Positions 19,161 through 25,836 of a DNA stretch of 64,000 nucleotides are shown here, piece by piece. Positions within the stretch are counted from its first letter, which is position 1; every line of letters begins with the position of its first letter. A program made the translations under genes and the position numbers. The notes under the pieces are model-generated. The model saw only the letters and a list, made by a program, of their open reading frames with translations, did no database searches and was not told where the DNA came from. Location: IMG/VR virus record IMGVR_UViG_3300027749_000040, positions 62,001-126,000 of that record; one strand, written 5' to 3'. This stretch comes from a virus.

Positions 19161-20140
19161 AATATCTAATCGTAGAGATGTATATTTCCAAACATTTTGA
19201 AATGTGTGATGAGTTTATACATAAATTAAAAACAGAAGAATATGATGTTTGTATTTTTTATGCACCATCTGAATGGGAATATTGGTTTGTTCATGATTTT
19301 AAAAACTTATGGAATACCATGACAGAAATAATCTATAGTAGAAACAAAAAAATAGAAGTAATTACTGGGGCGGCCAGAGTATTATACGGGGAACCTAAAC
19401 TAGATTATGTCACGGTTCATCCATGGGATACTTATTGGATAACATTAACACATCATAGCCTACAAAATTATGTAAGAGAAACAAAGCTATACACTTACAA
19501 ATACATTTATATGAATAACAATGACCATGCATGGCGTTGTAAACTTATAGATTTGGTAGCTAAGAATAATTTGATTAAGCATGGTGCAGTCTCATGGCAT
19601 AAATTGCGTTATAATTATCCATGGAAATATTTTAAACCTGAAATATTAAAATTAACGGATTCGTTCTCCGGAGATTTTTTTGATATTTTTACACTCCCTG
19701 AAGAATATGATAATTCTTTTATGCAATTGATTAGTGAAACTACTGTCAATGCTCTTTTTATTACGGAAAAAACAGCTATACCACTACTAACATCTAAACC
19801 ATTTTTAGTAGCATCTGTTACTGGTTATCATGCACATTTAAAAAAATTAGGATTTGAGTTATATACTGAAATTTTTGATTATTCATTTGATGATGAAATT
19901 GACGAAGATATAAGATATCAAAAATTACTTAGTAATTTAATTAAAATATGTAATTATTCAAAAGATCAACTAACATCAGCTCACCATCTGATTAAAGAAA
20001 AACTGTTGTTTAATCAAAACAGAGCAATAGAAATTGCAACCAAAAATATTAATAAACCTAGTATTTTAAATAATTTTCCCGAAAAGTTTTGGCATTCCGA
20101 TTCAATGATATATAATAAATATATGTTTATGACTGTATGA
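19157..20140 (+). CDS. Glycosyltransferase-like protein of unknown specificity
   Basis: The 327-residue product is translationally coupled to the giant repeat gene (ATGA overlap). It has no clear GT signature at the N-terminus, but the C-terminal third carries FITEKTAIPLLTSKPFLVAS followed by LKKLGFELYTEIFDYSFDDE. The same pattern (TEK..KP......PF.(V/L)(V/G)....L..LG(F/Y)..(F/Y)...(F/W)D.S(Y/F)DD) appears in the - strand gene at 49764, so the two are related. This pattern recurs in phage glycan-modification loci, which is general knowledge. Its last bases overlap the predicted start of the tmRNA acceptor piece. Confidence 0.55.
   Translation: MKYLIVEMYISKHFEMCDEFIHKLKTEEYDVCIFYAPSEWEYWFVHDFKNLWNTMTEIIYSRNKKIEVITGAARVLYGEPKLDYVTVHPWDTYWITLTHHSLQNYVRETKLYTYKYIYMNNNDHAWRCKLIDLVAKNNLIKHGAVSWHKLRYNYPWKYFKPEILKLTDSFSGDFFDIFTLPEEYDNSFMQLISETTVNALFITEKTAIPLLTSKPFLVASVTGYHAHLKKLGFELYTEIFDYSFDDEIDEDIRYQKLLSNLIKICNYSKDQLTSAHHLIKEKLLFNQNRAIEIATKNINKPSILNNFPEKFWHSDSMIYNKYMFMTV
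20089..20116 (+). promoter_or_regulatory. Candidate sigma70 promoter for the tmRNA gene
   Basis: TTGGCA (five of six matches to -35) is followed after 16 bases by a perfect TATAAT, inside the end of the upstream CDS. The predicted start, near 20123, falls just upstream of the tmRNA acceptor piece. Confidence 0.5.
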
Positions 20141-20192
20141 AGTAGACAGAAAAGGATTCAAGACGCGGGGGCAGTGCCCGCCAGGTCCACCA
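20131..20192 (+). ncRNA. ssrA: tmRNA acceptor piece (3' tRNA-like domain) of a permuted two-piece tmRNA
   Basis: The 3' end is CAGGTCC followed by the discriminator A and an encoded CCA (20182-20192). A 5-bp T stem (20165-20169 with 20177-20181) closes a 7-base loop, GGCAGTG, which departs from the usual TTCRANY. CAGGTCC pairs with GGGCCTG at 20533-20539 in the downstream coding piece, giving a 7-bp acceptor stem whose third pair is G-U, the alanine identity element. Further pairing (20157-20164 with 20563-20570, one mismatch; 20131-20136 with 20575-20580) forms the long P2-like helix. The 5' boundary is set by that pairing and is approximate. Confidence 0.9.
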
Positions 20193-20204
20193 TAAGGAAG
20201 TTTA

Positions 20205-20519
20205 ATGAAGATAAGTGAGTTAACATCAGGATACTTGGGACAGATTGCTAAGTTAAATTGGCAACCGGTCAACAAGAGTGTATGGAATTCTATTCAAGAT
20301 GAAGGTCTTGACGAAGAACAAGACACACCCAATCCTGCCGACTGGCTCATGGCGTCATTAAATATTACACCAGATGATGCTCAAGCATTGATGGCATATG
20401 AAGATGATGCAATTGAAGAATTTAATCGTTTTGATATTGCATTGAAGCAACGCTATCCTGGCATGGTAGATTTAATTGATTACGACAACGGTACTGTTAC
20501 TATTGTCAAAGTCAAGTAA
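20205..20519 (+). CDS. Hypothetical protein encoded inside the tmRNA intervening segment
   Basis: The 104-residue acidic product begins MKISELTSGYLGQ and has no family I recognise. An AAGGAAG ribosome-binding site (20195-20201) sits immediately after the CCA of the tmRNA acceptor piece. The stop codon lies 13 bases before the coding piece. It is thus wholly contained in the 340-base segment (20193-20532) that must be removed to mature a two-piece tmRNA. Either the precursor doubles as its mRNA or a separate transcript exists. Codon use and the ribosome-binding site resemble those of the other genes, so it is likely translated. Confidence 0.75.
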   Translation: MKISELTSGYLGQIAKLNWQPVNKSVWNSIQDEGLDEEQDTPNPADWLMASLNITPDDAQALMAYEDDAIEEFNRFDIALKQRYPGMVDLIDYDNGTVTIVKVK

Positions 20520-20532
20520 GTTTTCTTATGAT

Positions 20533-20700
20533 GGGCCTGACACAGGATCGATTGGGTCACAAGTATTGAAATGGACAGTCCGGCAATGTAGAAGCCGTTA
20601 GGATTGGGGTCTCCCGGTCGCAGACACAAAAAACGTAAATGCAAACGACGAACTTTTTGCCTTAGCGGCCTAAACACCGCTTAGGGGAACTATCCCTCGT
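20533..20700 (+). ncRNA. ssrA: tmRNA coding piece with tag ANDELFALAA
   Basis: The piece starts with GGGCCTG, the 5' strand of the acceptor stem, then a tmRNA-like D region (ACACAGGATCGATTGGG). A resume codon GCA at 20641 opens a 10-codon tag, ANDELFALAA, ended by TAA at 20671-20673. This matches the ANDE..ALAA type of bacterial tmRNA tags, which direct tagged proteins to ClpXP and related proteases. The tag's end lies in a 9-bp P5-like hairpin with one mismatch (20660-20668 with 20677-20685). CGGC/GCCG around 20582-20598 could form PK1. The 3' boundary is uncertain, before the terminator at 20714. Confidence 0.92.
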
Positions 20701-20713
20701 AACAGAAAATAGT

Positions 20714-20738
20714 AATAGGCTCCTAGGAGCCTATTTTT
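20714..20738. terminator. Rho-independent terminator, probably bidirectional
   Basis: A perfect 22-base palindrome (20714-20735, core GGCTCCTAGGAGCC) is followed by TTT. It ends the tmRNA transcript on + and abuts the stop of the lipoprotein gene on -, so it can serve both. Confidence 0.85.
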
Positions 20739-21162
20739 ATGGTGTACATGGACCTGTAACAAATCCACCAGCATCTGGTCTACAAGTTGTAGGCAACGGT
20801 GTGCAAGGGCCAACAATAAACCCGTCCCTACAGTAGTTGATTACAGGTTGTGTTATAACGCTGGGTCCAATTACTACGGGGGGAGTCACAATGACTGTTG
20901 GGCCTACTACTGGTCCTGTTACAAATGTCACAGTGGGTGGTGTAGGCCCAACAACTACTGGGCTGGGAACAGTGCCACTGGGTCCAACTACAAACTGCGG
21001 GGCAGTGGGTGCTGGGCCAGGGCCAACCACAAACGGTGGAGGGATGTCAGCAAGTGACTGTGCTGATAATTTTACTATTTGTGGTTGTGGTGTATCTGTT
21101 GCAGTGCCTACACCGCAGGCAGTTAATGCTGTTACTAATAACAGTGATGCAATTTTTCTCAT
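20737..21162 (-). CDS. Secreted lipoprotein with Gly-Pro-Val repeats
   Basis: The start is the ATG at 21162, which follows AAGGAAAT; a longer in-frame extension to 21213 lacks this support. The 141-residue product begins MRKIASLLLVTALTAC, a signal peptide ending in a lipobox (LTAC) with Cys16 as the lipidation site. The mature part is dominated by VVGP, VVVGP, IVGP and VTGP repeats and ends with three cysteines in CTPLPTTC and GPCTP contexts. It is one of only three - strand genes. It is probably anchored to the outer membrane of the infected cell; the role is unknown (superinfection exclusion or lysis are guesses). Confidence 0.75.
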   Translation of the reverse strand: MRKIASLLLVTALTACGVGTATDTPQPQIVKLSAQSLADIPPPFVVGPGPAPTAPQFVVGPSGTVPSPVVVGPTPPTVTFVTGPVVGPTVIVTPPVVIGPSVITQPVINYCRDGFIVGPCTPLPTTCRPDAGGFVTGPCTP

Positions 21163-21253
21163 GGTAATTTCCTTGGTTAGGAAACTTCTTAAGAAAAAGC
21201 TCTCTAAGCACAACTTAGAATTTGGGAACTCTGTCCTAATATTTTTTAAGTCT

Positions 21254-21267
21254 CAGGGATATTTATC
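21254..21267 (-). promoter_or_regulatory. Late-promoter box for the lipoprotein gene
   Basis: GATAAATA reads on the - strand at 21267-21260. The predicted start is about 21254, leaving a leader of about 92 bases that contains a CTAAG/CTTAG hairpin before the ribosome-binding site. Confidence 0.5.
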
Positions 21268-21420
21268 GTTTATATTTTTGATATTAATTTAATTTTAATT
21301 AATTACCAATAGAAATAACCGCACTTTAAAGAATTTTTTACCTTATACACTTACTTATTGCGTAACTAGTGTGTATACTTTACAGCATGAACTATTTTAT
21401 TTAAACAGTATTTTGTTTAC

Positions 21421-21457
21421 TAAATATAAGTCTAGCCTGATGAGTCAGGCTTATTTT
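21421..21457 (+). promoter_or_regulatory. Late box followed by a 5'-terminal hairpin in the OMP leader
   Basis: TAAATA (21421-21426) predicts transcription from about 21432. The first transcribed bases form a 7-bp hairpin, AGCCTGA-TGAG-TCAGGCT (21434-21451), followed by a T run and then AAAAGGAAATTAA before the ATG. The hairpin with T run looks like a terminator, but its position at the mRNA 5' end suits a stabilising cap. Read-through attenuation from the upstream sigma70-like site is the alternative. Confidence 0.5.
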
Positions 21458-21472
21458 TTAAAAGGAAATTAA

Positions 21473-22024
21473 ATGAAGAAAATTTTAACAATCTTGGCAC
21501 TAGCCACTTTCGGTACTGCGTTCGCCGCAGATTATGTATCTGTTGATGTTGATGCAGTGACAGGTCTTAAAGGTGCAAAAGACAGCACAGCACAATATGT
21601 TCGTGCAGGTAAAAGCTTCGGTGACTATCAATTAAGTTTACAGTCTCGCACTGCTAACTTCAAAACTGGTGGTTTAGTAAACAGCACAGAAGTAACAGCC
21701 GCAAATAACAAAATTGGCTTTGCAAGTATTACACCATTCATTGGTGTTGGTCATGACAATGGCTTCAATGGTGTTAAGGGTTCTTCTTACACATACGGTC
21801 TAGTTGGTGCTACTGCTGGTCTACCAGTTGGCCCAGGCTTTGCACTAGTTGGTGTTAAGACACGTGTAGGTAGTGATGAGCGTACTCGCACTAAGCAGAC
21901 TTTGGCATTTGCTACTTATAGCGTTCCAATTGTAAAGAATGTTGCAATCGAATTGAATGCAAGCAAAAGCTATGAGACTATCCAAGAAAACGCTTTTGGC
22001 CTAGGTCTAAAAGTTAGTTTCTAA
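21473..22024 (+). CDS. Outer-membrane beta-barrel protein
   Basis: The 183-residue product has a signal peptide (MKKILTILALATFGTAFA, cleavage before ADY). It then has alternating polar/hydrophobic strands and ends in LGLKVSF; a C-terminal Phe is the usual BAM-recognition residue of outer-membrane barrels. The size fits a barrel of about eight strands. An AAAAGGAAAT ribosome-binding site precedes the ATG, and the gene is a single unit between a late box and a terminator. Codons appear more GC-rich and uniform than in the neighbouring genes, suggesting high expression or host origin. It may replace or alter host porins during infection; this is inference. Confidence 0.8.
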   Translation: MKKILTILALATFGTAFAADYVSVDVDAVTGLKGAKDSTAQYVRAGKSFGDYQLSLQSRTANFKTGGLVNSTEVTAANNKIGFASITPFIGVGHDNGFNGVKGSSYTYGLVGATAGLPVGPGFALVGVKTRVGSDERTRTKQTLAFATYSVPIVKNVAIELNASKSYETIQENAFGLGLKVSF

Positions 22025-22039
22025 TCAAAGATTAGTGAT

Positions 22040-22061
22040 AAAAGGCTCTTTGGAGCCTTTT
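22040..22061 (+). terminator. Rho-independent terminator
   Basis: A 9-bp stem, AAAAGGCTC / GAGCCTTTT with loop TTTG, lies 16 bases after the OMP stop and ends in TTTT. Confidence 0.85.
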
Positions 22062-22065
22062 ACCA

Positions 22066-22073
22066 TATAAATA
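22066..22073 (+). promoter_or_regulatory. Late promoter TATAAATA
   Basis: A perfect T4 late box lies four bases before the ATG at 22078 and directly after a terminator, so the gene must be transcribed from here. The expected start coincides with the ATG, predicting a leaderless message. Confidence 0.75.
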
Positions 22074-22077
22074 CTGG

Positions 22078-23067
22078 ATGTATTTTACACTCAGCCATAC
22101 TCGGTCTGCTCTACCATTTCACTTGCAAATAAATGATTTATGGTTGTCCACTTCACACAAACCTAGAAGTTATGGGTACAGATTGGGTGAATGCGGCGGT
22201 GACTATGTAAATTTCAATGAGTCCGGGATTGAATTCTCATTTCACAAAGACTTTAAGCTATACAAGAATGATGATATTCTGTTGACTAATTTAAAGATTG
22301 ATGGTGAAGAATTACCAAGTGACATACTTTATTTTGATTATATTGATAGAAAGCCCATACAATATACACAGCGCATTGGTTCAGAAATAGGATATACTTC
22401 AGTACTTACCCGCGTCTATGAAATCTTACTAGAAAACTTGAGAACATGCTATAAGCTAGGTGCAAACAAGATTGCGTACACTGCTGGTTTAGATAGCAGT
22501 ACACTTGCATATATTACAGAATATCATCAACGAATGTTTGAATGCGTTATTGATAAAACATATGAAGGTCGATTTAATAATTTACCATTCAAACATATCA
22601 TGTACGAAACAAGACAAGCCAGACCAAATGATGATATTGATTACGGGGAGTATGTAAGAGACAGCTTTTATCAGCATGACAAACTAATTACAGGATTTTA
22701 CGGAGACTTAACTGTAGTACATAACGGTGACATGTACAATCAAGCTAAGAGATTGTATGAGACACAACTACCTTTATATGATCCCAAAGAACCCAATGAT
22801 TATATTCCTTTTAATGGCAAGGAGGATATAATCAATGCTATCTATTACACCAACACTCATACGTATTTTAGACATTGGTTTCCTGACTTTCAAATACTAG
22901 ACCCATATCGTGATCCTAGATTGTTTGAAATGATTTGTAGACTAGACACAACAGATTTGATCGAACAAATAGGTACGGGCAAAATACAAAAGAACATCAT
23001 TGGCTCATTTAATAAAGAATGGGTTAACAACTTATGTGATATAAAGAATAACTATGACAAATTCTAA
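22078..23067 (+). CDS. Asparagine-synthase-like PP-loop protein
   Basis: The 329-residue product contains AYTAGLDSSTLAYI (residues 133-146). It matches the SGGLDSS ATP-pyrophosphatase loop of asparagine synthetase B-type enzymes, with Ser-Gly changed to Thr-Ala. The glutaminase domain with a Cys2 nucleophile is absent, so ammonia or an amine must come from elsewhere, or the protein activates a carboxylate for another chemistry (as in lasso-peptide or beta-lactam synthetase relatives). A late box precedes the ATG with no leader. The next gene starts inside its 3' end. Confidence 0.7.
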   Translation: MYFTLSHTRSALPFHLQINDLWLSTSHKPRSYGYRLGECGGDYVNFNESGIEFSFHKDFKLYKNDDILLTNLKIDGEELPSDILYFDYIDRKPIQYTQRIGSEIGYTSVLTRVYEILLENLRTCYKLGANKIAYTAGLDSSTLAYITEYHQRMFECVIDKTYEGRFNNLPFKHIMYETRQARPNDDIDYGEYVRDSFYQHDKLITGFYGDLTVVHNGDMYNQAKRLYETQLPLYDPKEPNDYIPFNGKEDIINAIYYTNTHTYFRHWFPDFQILDPYRDPRLFEMICRLDTTDLIEQIGTGKIQKNIIGSFNKEWVNNLCDIKNNYDKF

Positions 23068-23752
23068 AACAATCATTTCATACAACGGCGGCAGTGCAGG
23101 AGACATGTTTACCTTATCATGTAACGGTAGGCCCTTATTAGGATTAACTAATTTAAGAGTAGTACAACCCTCTACACTAAAAGAATACGAAGCATTAATT
23201 CAAAAAGATTTGCCTGCTAACCTAGATGAGGAATTAAATAAAATTGATTATCAATATGCAAGCACTCATTTGCTTGATGAAATAGTTGATAAAGGATTTG
23301 ATGTATATAACATTATCATCAATGATCCTGCGGTACAGTCATATGCTGTCTATAGACAGATGCAAATTCAAAAACTACGTATCATTGTTAACCATGACCA
23401 TATTTGGTTTAATACTGTCAAAAATTTTTGTTTGAACAAAGAGTATGAATCAGCCGCAATATATTGGTTTGACAATGCTAAGAAAATTTGGTTAGACAGA
23501 ATGGCATATAGAATCAAATTTACTAAAGCAAAACAATTAAACTTCAACAAATTGTTTACCAATGACTTTGTACATGATTTGACTATTCAAGGTTGGACAC
23601 ACAACTTGTCAATGCTTGTACCTAATCACAATAAATGGTTAAGAGAGAATGGTAAGTTCTCATACCAAAAAACAATTGAGATGATGCGTCTGAAATTGTC
23701 AACTATGAATTGGAATCAATCTGATGGTTGGATTGAGTTTGTACCCAAATAA
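23054..23752 (+). CDS. Hypothetical protein, 232 residues
   Basis: I do not recognise this protein. It overlaps the Asn-synthase-like gene by 14 bases and is probably co-translated. The N-terminus, ISYNGGSAGDMFTLSC, has a Gly-rich turn that recalls the start of the protein at 38276 (INYYIGARGDFLIKCL); the two may be distant relatives. The rest is mixed charged and aromatic with no membrane segment. A sulfotransferase-like nucleotide-binding fold is possible but unsupported. Confidence 0.6.
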   Translation: MTNSKTIISYNGGSAGDMFTLSCNGRPLLGLTNLRVVQPSTLKEYEALIQKDLPANLDEELNKIDYQYASTHLLDEIVDKGFDVYNIIINDPAVQSYAVYRQMQIQKLRIIVNHDHIWFNTVKNFCLNKEYESAAIYWFDNAKKIWLDRMAYRIKFTKAKQLNFNKLFTNDFVHDLTIQGWTHNLSMLVPNHNKWLRENGKFSYQKTIEMMRLKLSTMNWNQSDGWIEFVPK

Positions 23753-23756
23753 TTGC

Positions 23757-23785
23757 TTGACAAAATATCTAAACTATGATATCAT
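23757..23785 (+). promoter_or_regulatory. Early sigma70 promoter
   Basis: TTGACA, 17 bases, TATCAT with an upstream TGA (extended -10). The predicted start is 23792, exactly the ATG of the next gene. Confidence 0.75.
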
Positions 23786-23791
23786 ACAGGT

Positions 23792-24046
23792 ATGAAAATT
23801 GAAAAAGCACTTGATTGGGACAAAGTTAGTACTCAGATACAGAAGCAGATGACTGCCGCTGGATACAACCCTGATTTGACTAGAATGCTAAAAAACATTG
23901 ACACAATGGTCACTGAATTGAGCAAACTTGAGGTGACTTTCCGTAGAATTCACAAGTCTAATATGACTGATGACAAAGTTGCAGAGATAAACAAGGCAAT
24001 TGATCACCTTGAGAAGTTAGTTTTGATGGCAAATTTAATGAAGTAA
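23792..24046 (+). CDS. Small early protein, 84 residues, probably coiled coil
   Basis: The product is almost entirely helical in character, with heptad-like spacing of hydrophobic residues (MLKNIDTMVTELSKLEV; AIDHLEKLVLMANLMK). No family is recognised. The ATG lies at the predicted transcription start of a near-consensus sigma70 promoter, so the message would be leaderless; no ribosome-binding site is present. It is a single-gene early unit followed immediately by another early promoter. Confidence 0.65.
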   Translation: MKIEKALDWDKVSTQIQKQMTAAGYNPDLTRMLKNIDTMVTELSKLEVTFRRIHKSNMTDDKVAEINKAIDHLEKLVLMANLMK

Positions 24047-24048
24047 AT

Positions 24049-24077
24049 TTGACAATAAATCGTTTTGGGTATATAAT
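24049..24077 (+). promoter_or_regulatory. Early sigma70 promoter with conserved TTGACAATAAAT block
   Basis: TTGACA, 17 bases, TATAAT. It shares TTGACAATAAAT and a downstream GAGTCTTATTCAGT with promoters at 51371 and 51809. Confidence 0.9.
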
Positions 24078-24104
24078 AGAGTCTTATTCAGTTGAAAGGC
24101 ATCT

Positions 24105-24359
24105 ATGAAATTCAATGCAAACGCAGTGAGTACTTTGTACTTCAGAATCTCAGTTAAAAAACGGCCCTATAGTGATGAAGAAATTTGTTTATTAATTAGT
24201 GCAAGTGACTATACTAAGACAAATGACAAAGGTAAAATCATGTTAGGTAAAACTCTTTATTTCAGAGAATTACCTCTTTTTACAGAACAAGCAAGTATTG
24301 ACGCAAATGTTGCCCAGATATGCAAAGTTAATAACTTCTCTGTTGCCCAAGTGTTGTAA
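24105..24359 (+). CDS. Small early hypothetical protein, 84 residues
   Basis: The gene has a GAAAGG ribosome-binding site and its own strong early promoter. The product (MKFNANAVSTLYFRIS..., ending SVAQVL) is not recognised and has no obvious motif. Position among strong early promoters suggests a host-takeover function, but nothing in the sequence shows which. Confidence 0.65.
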   Translation: MKFNANAVSTLYFRISVKKRPYSDEEICLLISASDYTKTNDKGKIMLGKTLYFRELPLFTEQASIDANVAQICKVNNFSVAQVL

Positions 24360-24390
24360 TAACACAACACGCCCATAATGTCTAAATAAT

Positions 24391-24419
24391 TTGACAATAA
24401 ATCATTTCTCTGTTATACT
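24391..24419 (+). promoter_or_regulatory. Early sigma70 promoter
   Basis: TTGACA, 17 bases, TATACT, again starting with TTGACAATAAAT. It drives the MoxR-type ATPase through a leader with an AGGAG ribosome-binding site. Confidence 0.88.
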
Positions 24420-24464
24420 ATCTTTTCTTTCTGTTAAACACAAATTTTTTTCTAGGAGCATTTA

Positions 24465-25568
24465 ATGGCATCGCAAATTTCTGACAATCTGACTATCACT
24501 TCTGTCCAAGCACGTAAGGCAATGCTTACTGCATTTAAAGCAAAACGGCCCCTGTTCATATGGGGTCCGCCCGGCATTGGTAAATCTGATGTTGTTGCTG
24601 AGGTAACTCAGGAACTGAAAGGTCATATGATTGACTTGCGTATGGCACAAATGGAACCCACTGACATTCGTGGTATCCCGTTCTATAACAAAGACAAAAA
24701 CGTTATGGAATTTGCACCCCCAATTGACTTGCCTAGCGAAGAACTTGCAAGCAAGTATCCCATTGTTGTTTTGTTTCTTGATGAAATGAATTCGGCACCC
24801 CCAGCTGTTCAGGCTGCAGGTTATCAACTTATTTTGAACCGTCGCATCGGCAAGTATGTCTTGCCAGATAATGTCGTTATCGTTGCGGCAGGTAATCGTG
24901 ACAGTGACAAAGGTGTTACATATCGTATGCCAATGCCCCTTGCTAATCGTTTCTTACACTTGGAAATGCGCCCTGATTTTACATCATGGCAGAACTGGGC
25001 GGTGAACAAAGGCATTCACAAAGACGTTGTTGGTTACTTGAGTTTTGCAAAACAAGATTTGTACGACTTTGACTCTAAGAGTGCAAGTCGTGCGTTTGCT
25101 ACACCTCGTTCATGGTGTTTCGTATCTGACTTGTTACAAGATGAAGACAATATCGACACCGATACATTGTTCAACTTGGTAGCAGGTTCAGTTGGTGAAG
25201 GTCTTGCAGTTAAGTTTGCGGCACACCGCAAGATTTCAGGTCGTATGCCCGAACCTTCTGCTATCTTGAATGGTAAGGTTAAGGACCTTGCGGTAAAAGA
25301 AATTTCTGCTATGTACTCACTGACTATTTCAATGTGTTACGAATTGCGTGATGCAATTGAAAACAAGAAAGTAGATAACAAGAAGTTCCACGAAATGGCT
25401 GATAACTTTTTCAGCTATATCATGGCAAACTTTGAAACTGAATTAGTTGTAATGGGTGCAAAGATCGCACTGAAGACATACAAGTTGCCAATTGAGCCCA
25501 GTCAGTTGAAGAACTTTGATGATTTCCACAAGAAGTACGGTAAGTACATCGTGGAGGCTGGTAACTGA
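24465..25568 (+). CDS. MoxR-family AAA+ ATPase
   Basis: The 367-residue product has Walker A GPPGIGKS (34-41), Walker B LFLDE (103-107) and a sensor-1-type VVIVAAGNRD near 140-148, all typical of MoxR/RavA ATPases. These remodel or insert cofactors into partner proteins, usually together with a von Willebrand A protein. The gene at 25837 encodes exactly such a partner. A strong early promoter and an AGGAG ribosome-binding site predict high early expression. A terminator separates it from the partner's promoter, so the two are co-regulated by similar promoters, not by a single transcript. Confidence 0.9.
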   Translation: MASQISDNLTITSVQARKAMLTAFKAKRPLFIWGPPGIGKSDVVAEVTQELKGHMIDLRMAQMEPTDIRGIPFYNKDKNVMEFAPPIDLPSEELASKYPIVVLFLDEMNSAPPAVQAAGYQLILNRRIGKYVLPDNVVIVAAGNRDSDKGVTYRMPMPLANRFLHLEMRPDFTSWQNWAVNKGIHKDVVGYLSFAKQDLYDFDSKSASRAFATPRSWCFVSDLLQDEDNIDTDTLFNLVAGSVGEGLAVKFAAHRKISGRMPEPSAILNGKVKDLAVKEISAMYSLTISMCYELRDAIENKKVDNKKFHEMADNFFSYIMANFETELVVMGAKIALKTYKLPIEPSQLKNFDDFHKKYGKYIVEAGN

Positions 25569-25587
25569 TTCAGTTACTAGTTTTACA

Positions 25588-25619
25588 GGGTGAGTGTAGC
25601 AATATGCTCACCCTTTTTT
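25588..25619 (+). terminator. Rho-independent terminator
   Basis: GGGTGAG (25588-25594) pairs with CTCACCC (25607-25613), followed by six T residues. It ends the MoxR ATPase transcript. Confidence 0.85.
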
Positions 25620-25632
25620 AATAAGGAACAAT

Positions 25633-25785
25633 ATGACAGGAAAAAAGTATTTCTACGCATTGGGACAAAGTGCCCGAGCAAAAGGTTTGACTAAGGATCA
25701 AGGAATAGAATTCTATTGTATCGATGCCGGACTACCTTACGCACGTATTGCGTTTGACGCTGGATTTCGAGGCTTGTCAATTTGA
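25633..25785 (+). CDS. Small protein, 50 residues
   Basis: The ORF begins MTGKKYFYALGQSARAKGL and follows a TAAGGAA ribosome-binding site. Its stop codon is embedded in the -35 box of the next promoter (TTGACA at 25782). The product is not recognised; it is mildly basic with no membrane segment. The good ribosome-binding site and use of the whole gap support it. It has no promoter of its own and may depend on read-through of the terminator. Confidence 0.55.
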   Translation: MTGKKYFYALGQSARAKGLTKDQGIEFYCIDAGLPYARIAFDAGFRGLSI

Positions 25786-25810
25786 CAATAAATCAACAAT
25801 GTGTTATAAT
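25782..25810 (+). promoter_or_regulatory. Early sigma70 promoter
   Basis: TTGACA, 17 bases, TATAAT: a consensus match, with the TTGACAATAAAT block. It drives the VWA/metallopeptidase-like gene. Confidence 0.92.
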
Positions 25811-25836
25811 ATAACATATTCTGAAAAGGACCTAAT

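Larger units (their letters stand above)
21163..21472. other. Divergent intergenic region, 310 bases
   Basis: This AT-rich gap separates the leftward lipoprotein gene from the rightward outer-membrane protein gene. It holds a late box on each strand (21260-21267 -, 21421-21426 +). A weak sigma70-like site (TTACTT at 21351, 17 bases, TATACT at 21374) faces right. No ORF with a ribosome-binding site was seen. Confidence 0.6.

Noticed and set aside
20161-20192. Ordinary tRNA gene ending in CCA
   Set aside because: Only the T arm and acceptor 3' strand are present; the 5' half is found 340 bases downstream as part of the tmRNA.
20480-20677. - strand ORF of 65 codons across the tmRNA coding piece
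   Set aside because: The region is explained by RNA structure and the tag reading frame on the + strand; no ribosome-binding site for the ORF.
20837-21292. Long + strand ORF (151 codons) rich in Gly-Pro-Thr
   Set aside because: It is the shadow of the - strand lipoprotein gene, which has a signal peptide, lipobox and ribosome-binding site; the + frame has none of these.
24462-24827. - strand ORF of 121 codons
   Set aside because: Antisense to the well-supported MoxR ATPase; composition mirrors the sense codons.
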